Shown: one piece after another, positions 37,682-48,931 of the stretch
Position numbering within the stretch: the stretch's first letter is position 1
Layout: every line of letters begins with the position of its first letter
Notes under the pieces: model-generated
What the model was told of the DNA's origin: nothing
What the model saw: the letters and a program-made list of their open reading frames with translations, nothing else
The model's database searches: none
NCBI RefSeq assembly: GCF_000327385.1
Contig: NW_008707710.1
Span: 62,001 to 126,000, forward strand
Length of the DNA stretch: 64,000 bases
Direction: 5' to 3'
Source: Lottia gigantea
Lineage: Eukaryota; Mollusca; Gastropoda; Lottiidae
Translations under genes and position numbers: made by a program

Positions 37682-38514
37682 TCACTCCACTGGTTCAACT
37701 CGAGATGGTCGTGTAGGATGTCCTCCTTGAAGAATTTCAATCAGAGCACTACCTCCTATAAATGCTCCAACACCAGTAACAGCAATCATAATTGATATTA
37801 AGATAGCTATCATTGGATTTGAAAGAAGGATCCAAGTTTTTGGAGACTGTCCGTAGTTATAATCCACAACACACACAGCATCATTGGATGAGGTATCTTC
37901 ATCAATATTGTTGTCCACATCATCATCTTTGCTGTTGATGTACTCTTCATCCACAATCCCGTCACAATCGTTATCCATTCCGTCATTGACTGCTATATGA
38001 GCCGATGTGTCCATAATGCACGAATCATAAAGATGTGATTGTCTGAATGCACCTGAGTATATGAAGCGTTTGCGGTCTTCCTCTGACAGACGCAGAGAGT
38101 GGGACCAAACGTATTTGGTTTTTGGAATCGTCACTAAGCCCGTGTCTTTCTGAACAATCACAAAATACCAATCACCATCTTGAGAAGTCTCCACGGGCTG
38201 ATAAAACATACTTTGAAAGTGAGTTCCGTTTCCAATTCCCGCGAAGCACGTTGCACCAGTGGGAGTTGAGAAAGAATCACATAGAAACTTTGGAAATTGT
38301 TCTAAGGGAACTCCGTTTATTAGTATTGACATTGTATATGTTTTATCAGTAAGTATGACGTCCAACGTATACACCACGTAAATTGGGGATTTCGACTGCA
38401 CATAAATATATTCCTTTGCATATATAGGAAAATAAAATATTCCATTTGTTGTTTGGTAAGATTCTGTTTGGTTGTCTGTTGAAATATGAAGTTCTTCTAT
38501 GGAATTGTTTCTGC
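37682..38514 (-). CDS. Gene B terminal exon
   Basis: Acceptor CTTTTTTCAG before 38514; open for 276 codons to TGA at 37684-37682. Encodes the C-terminal extracellular part, the Asp-rich linker, the membrane helix and the short tail ending RVEPVE. Confidence 0.9.
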
Positions 38515-41446
38515 CTGAAAAAAGAAAGAACCAGAATAAATTCATGTTCCTAGCCTTTACTGTCATTTGGAATTTCTATGTCAAATTGTTTTGCATGATT
38601 TTGCATGTGTAAGATTCGTTGCTGTTACATATATTTGGCAGTGCTTACCTAAGATTTTCAAAGAGGCGTTCTTCATCCAAAACTCTATAGGTAATACAAA
38701 ATGTTTTCCCCAGGCTCCCGCTGAAAGACATTCTTCGATGATCACCAACGTTGATGATTTCTTATAAGACCCACTGACAACCACGACTCCAGTATCAGAT
38801 TCCACATTCACACCAGTTAAGTCACATTCACAGTCGATCATAAGAACATCGTAACGACTTAGAGAAACACTGATGGTTTCACCAGGGTAAAACCTTCCTT
38901 CATTAAACACCACAAAGCTTTTCATGTCTCTGGGAATTCTGATTCGTACCACTGATTTACTTGGGGTCGTTATAGCTAGAAATGCTTTGTCCATATAACT
39001 AGGAAGATCCGTCACGACTATGTACTGCTTTGACAATGATGTTATTGGAAACACCAAGAAGTTATCTTGCTTGTATTGGACGTACACCATAATGTCTTCC
39101 TTAGATGTGGCAACAATGGCACCTGAAAGGTAAAATATGTTTAAGATTGAAAATTTCAATTATAACTTTAAAAATGAGCTTACTTTTTTTGCAAATAAGT
39201 TCTTATCCAAAAGGTATTTGATGAAGTTTCGTCTATATATACTCGGCCAATACCATCGTCATCTTAATATATCTAAGAATTATATATTCATGTGCGATGA
39301 ATACACATCTCGCGTTCAAGTGTCAATATGGTTGAATCACAATGAACAACTAGTTACCAGAATATGTAATTCCATTCATTTTCAGTTGTTTACATGGCAG
39401 TCGAGTGAATGGAAACTCTTCACCCATTGATAAAATAAACTTCTTATAGGTTCCTTTGATGGTGACCACTGTCCGAAACCTGGCACCATATCGCCATCTG
39501 ACCACAACGTTGACAGGAAAGTACTCGTCGCAAAACGGTGCCATAAACACGAATGTCGTTCCATGAGTGTGGTCCAGAACTGGAATATTGAAATATAACA
39601 TCGATCATCTTAAGTCATCTCAAAAGTACAAAAGACGATGGCTCCTCAACCCCGAAAGAATGAGCAAATGGTCTGAAAAGAAACTTTGTCTTGTTTGGTT
39701 GGCAATATCGTCGCGACAGCAATAATAAGTCTATATTTTAACCAATTTATATCACTCAAACGTTGATAGATCATAATACTCATCAAAGACAAAATAATAG
39801 ATATCAACTTCCGAAGAGAAAAAACACATTATTGTGCACATTTCAGAAGCGTATCTTCCTGCTAATGATCAAAAACTAGAAAGAAATTGGGAAAGGGGGC
39901 TTCGCATGTACATAACATATTTACCTGATGTAAGAACACCGCAACACCAGGAAGTCCAGATGAACCATTGTGCGACTAAAATTTATATAAAGTTAATAAA
40001 TCAGGACATTTTCAATGGACAAAATAAGAACAGAAAAGTTCGGTATTATTAGAAATTCGAATAACGACGCATGAAAAGTATTACAAAGATGAACCACCTT
40101 TTTCAACACGGCTCATTTTGTGAAAAGCGAAAACTGTGAAATGATTACAACGGATAATCCTGATTCAGAATAAAATTGGACACTTTTAACTGTGTACAGA
40201 TTGTTTGCAAATGTCAAATTCGGAGGCTAGTTGATAAAAATTCATCTGAATACGATATAAGTGACCCTCGCACCATTTGCGTATTGTTCCGAATAAGAAT
40301 AGTGGTCACAAGTTTCGAGCGCGACTCTAATGTAACTGAGTTGTGAATTGCGTTCGCAACTCATGACCACTTTTATTATTCTCAAACATACGCAACTGTT
40401 ACTGTCCAACTTAATATAGTTTTTGCATTTGAAATCTAGATTGGTCACTTTAGGACTATCTAGTAATTATTACAATAACGACAAATACAAACACTGATAT
40501 CTTTTTTAGTTGTAAGCCCACTTAAAATCTATTATTTCAACGGACTGTTTTAACAATTGTGATAAAACAAATTTAGCCGTTTTAACCAAACCAAAGTGGA
40601 TGACTGTTTTAAGTGGGTTCACTTAAACACAGACAATTGGATTTATCATTCTTTTTACTTTTTTACTTAAACCTTCTTATATCAAATCAAATTTAAGATT
40701 AATATAAAGTATTAATATTTCAAACAAAGCAAAAGTTTCTTGTACTTTTGCGAAAATAATGTTGTTCTCAGATGCATGAGTAATTTTATACATTATTTAG
40801 CTACATGTATATCAATACTTAAAGATAGGGTTCCTTATTTTTTAGTGTCAAATTAAGCAAACTATATGATTAATTGGTGTTTCTTATGAATTCTCATGTA
40901 TTCTTAATCATGTCATTTTGCATATTATATTAAGTGTTTTAACCAATCATAAATGTCCTTATATGTACGGTCTACATCAACCAAAAAGACTTTTTGAACT
41001 TTCTTGATCGGTCACCCATTGGAATAATTTTGTTGGTAATTCTCTTCTAATGAATTAATTATGGACATGTGAGACAAACTGGTATTTTTCCAAGCCACTT
41101 ATTAATATAAGTATTAGCATTTTCATTTTTCATATTTTTTTCAACTTGTATATCTAGCCCTGTTTAACACAAAATCGTACTGTAAAAGTTATATAAAAAT
41201 CGGAAATCCTTCAGATCCAAACATTTAAAAGTGTTTGAAAACTCCTTGTCCTTGTTACACATATAAAAAATTACAACAGAAACTTTTTTTACGATAACAC
41301 ATAGTTAATAAGTCTTATGAACAGTTTCAGTAACATTTATTGCTAGACATAACCACTTTATAGCCTAGTCGAGTAATATCAAAAAACCTTATTAAAGTCA
41401 GTAATATCTTTTTAAGTAAAAATATGAGATTGTTACCTAATTTCAT
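37682..41446 (-). CDS. IgGFc-binding-domain single-pass membrane protein, complete, gene B
   Basis: Five exons on the minus strand (41446-41437, 39975-39925, 39579-39358, 39122-38649, 38514-37682) total 1590 bp and encode 529 residues; every intron is phase 1. Residues 1-20 form a signal peptide (MKLVAQWFIWTSWCC...). The IgGFc-binding domain follows (about 22-252) with GTTFVFMAPF, the family signature TGVNVESDTGVVVVSGS at 197-213 and WGKHF at 232-236. The C-terminal part carries an Asp-rich metal-binding linker (430-459, DGMDNDCDGIVDEE then DDDVDNNIDED), a membrane helix (about 486-513) and a 15-residue tail. Predicted topology: extracellular N-terminus, anchored at the plasma membrane. The small first and second exons were chosen because ATG AAA TTA G plus TC GCA CAA restores an uninterrupted signal peptide in phase. 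Function is inferred only from family: mucin-like, immune or adhesive binding proteins. Confidence 0.85.
38649..39122 (-). CDS. Gene B exon 4 (core of IgGFc-binding domain)
   Basis: Acceptor TACCTTTCAG, donor GTAAGC, 474 bp, phase 1-1. Holds the two most diagnostic family motifs (residues 197-213 and 232-236) and a CECDLTG segment. Confidence 0.9.
39358..39579 (-). CDS. Gene B exon 3 (start of IgGFc-binding domain)
   Basis: Acceptor AATATTCCAG, donor GTAACT, 222 bp, phase 1-1. Encodes DHTHGTTFVFMAPF and following beta-strand-rich sequence, matching the 219-bp exon of gene A. Confidence 0.85.
39925..39975 (-). CDS. Gene B exon 2 (signal peptide core)
   Basis: Acceptor AAATTTTAG and donor GTAAAT bound a 51-bp phase 1-1 exon encoding AQWFIWTSWCCGVLTS, a hydrophobic signal-peptide core with a small-residue end suited to cleavage. 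Confidence 0.65.
40250..40415. mobile_element. Foldback (MITE-like) element, copy 2 of 3
   Basis: Arms with TTGCGTATTGTTCCGAATAAG and AGTGGTCA face TGACCACTTTTATTATTCTC and CATACGCAACTG; homologous to 8515-8660. Confidence 0.7.
40832..41098 (-). repeat. Dispersed ~280-bp repeat, copy 3 of 3
   Basis: Reverse complement is collinear with 7528-7812, including the outer GACAAACTGGTATTTTT block. It lies in intron 1 of gene B. Confidence 0.85.
41437..41446 (-). CDS. Gene B first coding exon (10 bp)
   Basis: ATG AAA TTA G followed by donor GTAACA. It supplies MKL and the first base of a Val codon. The reading frame also runs open upstream to an AG at 41518-41519, so a longer exon is formally possible, but only the short version yields a normal signal peptide. 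Confidence 0.6.
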
Positions 41447-41867
41447 TGTCTGTGGTGGAATATCCGATAAATCCAGAGAAATGTCACAGAAGCATGTACT
41501 CTTAATCCGTTTCTCGGCTGTCCAAACAAACAATAGCTAGCACCGAAATGCGGCGATACCTTCAATCCTCATTTATTTTTGTGTTCTTTACGTGACCATA
41601 ATCACTTATCAACATAGAAGTCAATTCCTTGATTGGATTGTCTTGAAATCAATACAACATCGCATCAAGAGAAAATTGATTAAAAATGGAATTAAATCTA
41701 ATTCCGAGTTGAGCTGTCTCATCTATTAAGATTGGTTTATTAAAAGGGCAGTGTGGGTTGTGGTATTTCGAGAAATGTCAAGTTCGAGGTATCTTTTGAT
41801 TATACGGTAGATGGAATCAGTGTAACACCAATAAAGAGAATGTCAACTATACATAACGTCATATTAA

Positions 41868-41990
41868 AAGGACAGTGGTGCCCTTTTGGAGGGTTGGTTT
41901 TAGTCTTGAATATATGTCAATAGTCTTCAGAGGTACTAGAAATGTACAGCATAATTCCTTTAAAAATACTTCGAACTAGGAATTTTACTC
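41868..41990 (+). repeat. Dispersed repeat, copy 3 of the 3284/12422 family
   Basis: Shares GTCTTGAATATATGTCAA, GTACTAGAAAT and CATAATTCCTTTAAAAATAC with the other copies. Confidence 0.5.
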
Positions 41991-42755
41991 ACTATTTCAA
42001 TATATGTCTTTTGTATATATAACAGAGTATCTTAAATTGACGAGTCGTCATTTTAACATTCAATCACAGATAATTCTAGACACCTTGCCCGGTAAATCTT
42101 CCTTGGTAATGAAACGTTGATGGGATATCGACACGCTTAGCACCAGGCATAAAATATCACTTTGGATATTTTTTGGATCGGGAGTTTTTGAATATTCACC
42201 ATGACAAAAACTAGCGATGTAACAATGGATCGAGGCCCTGAACGTAACCCATCCGTATATCACAGCTGAACAGGTAGGACCAAATTTGCCGGACTGCTTT
42301 GAGCCCTATCTTTATACTAACTATCTACTAAATTCCATATTTAAAATGGGTAAATAATTGAAAAAGTTGAAAGTCGTTTTTCTGCTCGGTTCCTGGTCGC
42401 TTCAAATTGTTCAAACATTTTGTTAAGTCGTTTCACATAGTGCATTTCTTTTTTAGTGAGAACCAAAATCTGGAATACCTCGATAGCATTGGGATCAGTT
42501 TGTTTCCGAAGACGTATGACCTTAGTTTAAAAACACTTATTCTAATGATGGGAGTATATCAACACATTTATATCATATTTACATTGTAATAAAACGCACT
42601 TTAAGCTGATGGTTTCAAAACTGCCAAATTTTTAAATTTAGTTAGTCCTCTTATATTAGATAATAATGCCATATTCTTTGAACAAAGCTTCAAGAAGAAA
42701 ATACATTCTAAGGGAAGTAAATGGAAATAAGCATGAAAACCACTACAAATGAAAA

Positions 42756-42890
42756 ATGAAAATGAAATGAATGGAGTTTTACGTCCTACTCTTCTGCACC
42801 ATGTGGTCTAATGAAGACGGGCAACGCCATGCAGGGTGCAATGAGGGAAATTTTGCCAGGACAGCGGCATTAGCCTGCTCTTTTCGATTT
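42756..42890 (-). mobile_element. SINE, copy 8 (tail half)
   Basis: A well-preserved tail half (AATGAAATGAATGGAGTTTTAC to GCCTGCTCTTTTCGATTT), then cut off. Confidence 0.75.
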
Positions 42891-43689
42891 AAGTCACAAT
42901 ATAAATATGTTCCAAGTACAAAATACATTTTGGTTGTCTTGTCTCAGTTTGAAATAACTTGAATTAAACTGGAAATTGTTTCCTTTTTCACTCTATCAAT
43001 TATGATAATGGATCATCAATCTTTCATACAACATCATTTTGCAAATTTAGATTGCAATATGTAATTAGAAACATCCTGAGGATACATATTGCACAACAAA
43101 ACATTTTTTTTTTTTGAAGATTTTGCTTTTACCTCAACTTTGGATATGAAATTTCCATGGGATAATTCAAATAATTAACCAAGGCACTCGAATAATACAT
43201 CAAAAACACTTGTAAACTTCATTTAAACAACAAGCGAGCCAAAGCTGTAGTTATAAAGTCCTACAAAAAATTACCAATGTTGGTTTTTTTGTTGTTGAAT
43301 ATTTGAACATCTGAACAACATATATAACTAGAACCGTGAGGTAAAGAGGCTGTGCGTGTCCGACCTGATACATAGGCGAAACGTTACAACGAAACGTTGC
43401 ATTTTAAAGTCATAGTGTGATTTTTCAGCGAAAAAAGCATATTAACATTAGGTAGTTAAAAGTCGGTAAGCGACTTAACGTTCGGTAGTGAAAAGACGCA
43501 TTAATTTGATAACATTCGGTAGCAAAAAGTGTTAACATTCGATAGTAAGTCGAAGAACGCACTGCAAAAAAACAAAACTATATCACCTGGAATAGCCTGA
43601 TACTCTCCGAAACAAGAAAGCAGTCTGAATTGACGTAAAATGACAACAATAAATGGGATTACTTCCCTTTAAGTAGTGAAACTGGTAAG

Positions 43690-43928
43690 AAGGGCTGACG
43701 TGGAAAAAGCGTCTTGTCGTTCGGATGGGACAATAAACCGAGGCACCGTGTGCAACAGGCTGTGTACCTTAAAGATCCCTTGAAATCAAACATGAGCAGG
43801 TTAATGCCGCTGTCCTGGAAAATTCCTTCGTTGTACCCAGCAAGGCGTAGCCCGTCTTCATTAGAACACATGGTGCAGAAAAGTAGGGCGTAAAACTCCA
43901 TTCATTTCATTTCCTTTCATTTCATTTA
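43690..43928 (+). mobile_element. SINE, copy 9 (sense on plus strand)
   Basis: Inverted relative to most copies: GAAAAAGCGTCTTGTCGTTC through GGCGTAAAACTCCATTCATT to a TTTCATTTCCTTTCATTTCATTT tail. Confidence 0.8.
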
Positions 43929-45379
43929 GACACTAACATATTGACCTGTCAGAGGCAGCTTGATTCTTACATTTCGAGCCATTTCACACAAAAAAACGAA
44001 ATAATACCATTTAAATGATTATTAATTTCGCCCCTATGTCCTTGTGTATTGAATCTAATTCTGACCCCTGTAAACTAAAGATTTTATTATTATCATTATC
44101 AAGTAATAATCTACTTAAACTTTCGACTTTTCCAATTTCTGTTAGATTGATCAGAATACTGATCTGATATTTACATAAATATTAAAATTTCATTGTCAAA
44201 TTATTTTGCGTTCTGGAGACAATTCACATGAGGCATGCCATAATTTATTGTACCACATAATTTCAATTTTTCTTCTACTCCAGGTACATTCAAAAGTTTT
44301 GGCCATTTTAATAATTTTTTATGTCGGTCATATTCACATTTTTTCTTGACCAAATAAAAACTAAATACTAACCAGATAACACAAATTTCTAGTATTGGAA
44401 ACTAATCAAGCATAGTTCACTAATACACAAGTACTTGCTAGTTTTTATGGATTTTTTAGTTTGAACTCTACACCACATGTTAATCTACAATTTATTATAA
44501 ATCAATTTACGATAAAAACAATCACAATTTTTAGTGCTGGCTTTTCTATCCTCAAAACGACACCAAATATATAGAATCAAATGACTAGAACAGAAAAAGT
44601 ATTGAACCAATATTTTTAAGTAGTGTGGAAGAAAATAGGATTGTAAATACATGGATATACAAAGCAGTACATACTAAGAAAAAACTGCAATATTGTTGTG
44701 TGTGAGGGCGTGAGTGTGATTTTTTGAGTTTTTTGGGGGGTTGAGACAAGCTGCTCTATCCTGTTTTCCAAATTACCTTTTTCTTGAAATGATACCTTTT
44801 TCTTAGTACTGTTGTTGGTAGACTAAATCGATATTTTAAGGGAATACAACTACAAAGTGGATGTATACGAAATATTGATAGACTACGACTGGAGTATGGA
44901 GAAGAATTTTGCCAATAACAAAATTTTAATACACAGCTCTTGAACTTTTACATAGATTGAATGAATATAAAAAAAAATACGGAAAACTAATTAGCAAAGA
45001 ATTTTATTGATTTATATATAAAAGAAAATGTTTGAATAAAATATTAAGTTTGAACAATGAATGAACCAATAACAAAATGGTATAAAAAAATAATAAGCAT
45101 TATGCTCTCAATGTATATGAGACAAAACAATAAATAAATACATTTCTTTTAAAGAAATACGATAAAATGATCAAATGACTATGTTGACATAAGATGAGTA
45201 TGTACTACTTCTTTCAATAGAGATCTGAAACATACTATAGTGTGTTTCAATTATGCTTTGTGATGGACTCTTTTAGAGTGATTTTCAAACCAAGCTTGTA
45301 AGATGCCATTTCTAAATAGACTCTATTGGTAGCATTCATTAGATACATATGCACCCAATTGCATTTCTGCTTATCCCCC

Positions 45380-45385
45380 TTTATT
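45380..45385 (-). promoter_or_regulatory. Candidate polyadenylation signal of SPDEF
   Basis: AATAAA on the minus strand about 540 bp after the stop codon. Others exist further on (for example near 45003-45008), so the true site is open. Confidence 0.3.
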
Positions 45386-45427
45386 AGTTGTATGGTCAAT
45401 CATATCATAACTCTGGATAAAAACAGA

Positions 45428-45589
45428 ATTTGCATATCAATCTAATATTGCTTCCACAATTTGCATATTTAAGCATGTCATTTGAAACAATGTGCATACC
45501 AATCATAATATCTTTCACCATTTGTTGTGAAAAATTTGCAAAAATCAAGAAATTTGCATATTATATATGTCTTTATAAACAATTTGCAT
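45428..45589. promoter_or_regulatory. Cluster of four POU octamer sites
   Basis: ATTTGCAT occurs exactly at 45428-45435, 45459-45466, 45552-45559 and 45582-45589, each followed by A. This is the classic POU-domain octamer. The cluster is 330-500 bp past the SPDEF stop, in its 3' UTR or just downstream. Confidence 0.4.
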
Positions 45590-45923
45590 ATATATGGTAT
45601 TTTGCTTCGCGGATTTATGAATAAAAATTGTCTACGTATCAACCGTAAATGCATAGAACTTAACAACACTAGACGCAAGGCCAATTCAATTTGAATGAAC
45701 CAAATAATGTCGTGTTAAAATATAGATAATTGAAATATATAGCATTATATATTTCATAATGGCGTTCTTGCCTACACCTCTCTTCCAAAATGTCGGACTT
45801 CTGTATGTCTTGATCAAACGATCCCAAAATCAACTTCTTTCAACTTGCTGCATTATCAACCGCCATCCATCGACAAACTTTTTTCAAAAAAGAATAGTCT
45901 TTTCGAAAAAAGGCCCCCAGAAT

Positions 45924-46249
45924 CTATAAATAAGGCGTACAGAACTGGTAAACTAAACGTTTGGATTGTTCAGTCTTCTTGATGATTCCTTTGCGATAAT
46001 ATTGACGAATGGACCGACTTAATTTGTCGTAATTCATTTTTGGTCGATTTTTACGAAGGCCCCATTCTTTGGCTAGTCTTGAAGAATCTTCTACTTTAAA
46101 CACACCCCTAGAACGATCGAGCCATTTGACACAATCGCCGAATTTGTCAGCTTGCTTTAAAAGTTCTTTGATAAACTGCCAGAGAGGTATATTTTGTCTT
46201 TGTCGGGGAGCTGGTCCTCTATGTGGTGAAGGTGTGGAAATGTGATGAC
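45924..46249 (-). CDS. SPDEF: SPDEF exon 6 (ETS domain)
   Basis: Acceptor ATCGTTTCAG before 46249; 326 bp to TAG at 45926-45924. The complete ETS domain is in this single exon and ends only one residue before the stop. Confidence 0.95.
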
Positions 46250-48872
46250 CTGAAACGATGAAATAAACGAACATAAGTAAGGTTGTAACCTCAACAATGG
46301 TAACTGTATTGTTTGTGGGTTGGTGTGTTCGATCACTTGTCCTCAAGAAGGTTATGTAATTCGTGACAACCTCCTGGTACAATGATACTAATTAAGTAAT
46401 GTCTTATCAAATTCGAGCAGTTTCTATTTACTTACTACGTCATCAAATGTTTACTCATCTCATCTCGAAACTACGAGAAGATTCTAGAAGGGGATTTTCC
46501 CATCTTAAAAATGCGGTCAATGACTTTTTTTCAGTCTGAGTCACATGGTGAACACATTAGTCTCAAAAGGTGACATTAATGCATGACGACAATTTATAAC
46601 AAAATAACACATAAAGATTTATTTAGTCAGTCAGATAATACTTTAGCCTATTTTCTTATAAATAAACAAATACCTATTTCCATCTGAATACATTATGTCT
46701 ATCGGGCAATAATTCTAATGACAAAACTTTCGTTGAGTTAATAACCTTTCGGGACTTGTGGCATGAGGCCAAAATATTCAGTTTGTCAATTCACTGTTAC
46801 TTACTTCTAGATGAGTTGGAATCTTCAGAAGAACATGAACTATCTAAACTAGGCGAGGGGGAAACACAAGGTACGGGATGATATGATACGCTGTCGTTTA
46901 AAACTGGTGTGGGAATGTTTGATTGATGACTGGGATAATCTGTTAATCTGCAAGCTGAAAAATAACAAAAACATTATTAAAAACGTTATACTATATAAGC
47001 AACTGAGAATATTTTTAAAAAAAATGTTATTGTAGCAACTGTAAATCTTTAAAAACGCTATCTTAGTAACTGCCAATAGTCAAAAATGGTATCTAAGTAA
47101 CTGTAAATTGTTATAAACGCTATCATAGCAATCTCAAACCGTTAAAAAAAACGCTATAATAGCAACTGTAAATAGTTAAAAACGCTATCTTAGATTGGTT
47201 TTAACTATCACCAATCTTCATTACCTATTCCTAAATCACATAAGAGTAAGAAGTAAAACTCTCTTATATTTTTGTTATGATCTGTTTGATGTATATAGAT
47301 TCTAATGTAAAGCTTACCATTTTTCCAGATTTCCAGCTGATTGAAAAGGGTGGATCCGGATTCAGGACTTTTGCACACAAAATCACACTCTGATAACATG
47401 CATAAACTAATTCCGTTCATTCGGATAAAGTCCATATTGGGTTTGATTGAACCATATTTTCTACAGATCCAATCAATCCACTTATGAACATCGTTAACAC
47501 CCCAGAACGTTGGATCTAAAAAGTAAAAAAAAAAACAATTTATTAACTACAGACTTTCGGTTTTGAAAAGAAATCAGATGAAGTTCTGTCATTTAGAAAT
47601 TAAAGTTCTCGTAAGAGTATATAGACGATTTTGGTGTTGTTATATACATTGTATAGAGCACACGAGATAGAAATGAAGTTATAGCAGACGACGAGATTGA
47701 AAACATTAAACTTAATCTAGCAGACGAAATTCATATATCAGCAGACGACATTTCGCCCGGGAGTAAACATTAATATACTTTCAAACGTTGAACAATTTTC
47801 AAACTAATTGTTATTGCTTACCTTCGCTAATGTTCAAGGACAATGCTTCTTTACGAATATCTGTTTTAACGACGGACACTAGCATTTTTTCAAAATCTTG
47901 AATATTTTCGGGTTCTCCTTCTCTGACCGCTCCCATCTGGGTGAAGGACGAAGTAATATGTTGACTAGGTTGATTATTATAAAAAGGTGTATCTAAGTCG
48001 TGGAATTGTTTGATATCACTGTTTTCTAAGTTTGGTAACTGCTCTGTGACATCAGGGACTGCGTCTGGGACGAAAGTGACATTGGAATGCGACTGTTTGC
48101 AAACTTGCAGAATTGAATCTAAGGTCTCGTCGTGTCTGGTGATGTTATCTAAACGATAATCCATTTCATCGGCTGTGGTGAAGTTCTGAAACTGTGGAAC
48201 CTAGAAAAGACAAATGAAACGAACGATATAAGTAAAGATTAACTTAACGAAAAAGCATCACTTGTAATTCTTGAGTGAAAGATAAACCTATCTGATTATG
48301 CATCAAACATCGAACTTTTTTTTCCGAAATTACAAAAAAAAAATAAGTGATAATCTTGAAAGGATTCTACTGGTTTTTTTTGTTCATGGTAGGTAACAAG
48401 TTTTTGTACTTACAGTGTGATCGTATTCCCAAACCATGTCTGCGCCTTCGTTTTCTATGATGGAATTGTACTCTTCAATAAACTTAAAGTCTTTGATATC
48501 TGCATACAAATAAAGAGAAGTTATAGGAAAACTTTCAATATATTTTATAAAATTTCCATTGCGCAATACAAATCCAGATACACTTTTTAAGTAATAACGA
48601 ATTAAGTCAAACGTTCAACTTAAGCATAATTTTCAAAATCTAAAAAATAACTAACATTCAAAACTTTTCCAAAGTTAATGTATTGCATGCAACAGTCAAA
48701 GATAAATGAGTTTAAGCTTCTTAAAGGTAAGCCTTTTTATATCGCTTTCCGAAATTGAAAATAAAAAAGTTAAATAAAAACCTAAAATTTCCCCTTTTCC
48801 CTATTTTTGATTTCATAGTATTATCACTATGTATATTATAACAGTAAAAGACTTAGTCTTACCGTTATCCAT
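45924..48872 (-). CDS. SPDEF: SPDEF/PDEF-type ETS transcription factor (PNT + ETS domains), complete
   Basis: Six exons on the minus strand (48872-48863, 48499-48414, 48200-47822, 47515-47318, 46954-46805, 46249-45924) give 1149 bp, 382 residues, with all phases consistent. A pointed/SAM domain occupies about 159-224 (DPTFWGVNDVHKWIDW ... MNGISLCMLSECDF ... LFNQLEIWKN). The ETS winged-helix domain fills 296-381, starting IPLWQFIKELL, with recognition helix MNYDKLSRSIRQYYRKGII; Arg353 and Arg356 are the expected GGA(A/T)-contacting arginines. The ASN/Ser-rich linker before the ETS domain and the C-terminal ETS position match SPDEF (Drosophila Ets98B), and MNYDKLSRSIRQYY with KRLVYQF separates it from ELF3/EHF types. 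It is a nuclear DNA-binding regulator; in vertebrates SPDEF drives secretory/mucous cell fate. The start MDN in a 10-bp exon is supported by phase, donor and a TATA box. Confidence 0.92.
46805..46954 (-). CDS. SPDEF: SPDEF exon 5 (Ser-rich linker)
   Basis: Acceptor TATTTTTCAG, donor GTAAGT, 150 bp, phase 1-1. Encodes a Pro/Ser-rich linker ending SLDSSCSSEDSNSSR, comparable to the serine-rich stretch before the ETS domain of vertebrate SPDEF. Confidence 0.82.
46968..47190. repeat. Imperfect ~42-bp tandem repeat in SPDEF intron 4
   Basis: About five units with AAAACGCTATCTTAG-AACTGTAAAT occupy most of the intron between the pointed-domain exon and the Ser-rich exon. Confidence 0.8.
47318..47515 (-). 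CDS. SPDEF: SPDEF exon 4 (pointed domain)
   Basis: Acceptor ACTTTTTAG, donor GTAAGC, 198 bp, phase 1-1. Contains nearly the whole PNT/SAM fold with conserved Trp residues and the MNG-x-LC motif. Confidence 0.92.
47822..48200 (-). CDS. SPDEF: SPDEF exon 3
   Basis: Acceptor CTTTTCTAG, donor GTAAGC, 379 bp. Mostly disordered acidic N-terminal sequence; its last third (DFEKMLVSVVKTDIRKEALSL) resembles the helix that precedes the pointed domain in vertebrate SPDEF. Confidence 0.88.
48414..48499 (-). CDS. SPDEF: SPDEF exon 2
   Basis: Acceptor TTGTATGCAG, donor GTAAGT, 86 bp. Encodes IKDFKFIEEYNSIIENEGAD and an acidic/aromatic end (MVWEYDHT); it ends on a codon boundary, unlike the other, phase-1 junctions. 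Confidence 0.85.
48863..48872 (-). CDS. SPDEF: SPDEF exon 1, coding part (10 bp)
   Basis: ATG GAT AAC G then donor GTAAGA; the G joins AT of the next exon to make Asp. A TATA box 60 bp upstream leaves a 5' UTR of about 35 bases. If this exon is wrong, translation could begin at the in-frame Met within exon 2. Confidence 0.65.
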
Positions 48873-48931
48873 TGATATGGCTATCCTTTATCACAATATT
48901 TGTAAAAGTAAGGATTCCCCCGTTGAATTAA

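Larger units (their letters stand above)
42300..45370. other. Intergenic stretch between gene B and SPDEF
   Basis: No gene is supported between the two minus-strand genes. It contains SINE copies 8 and 9, and 43440-43560 has irregular repeats of AACATTCGGTAG-AAAAG. Confidence 0.5.

Noticed and set aside
41437-41517. 81-bp version of the first gene B exon
   Set aside because: It is open and phase-compatible, but it would place a polar peptide before the signal sequence; the 10-bp ATG exon gives a normal signal peptide.
42060-42284. Possible extra upstream exon of gene B (acceptor CCTGTTCAG then AVIYGWVTF...)
   Set aside because: No good phase-1 donor that fits, no recognisable domain, and gene B is already complete without it.
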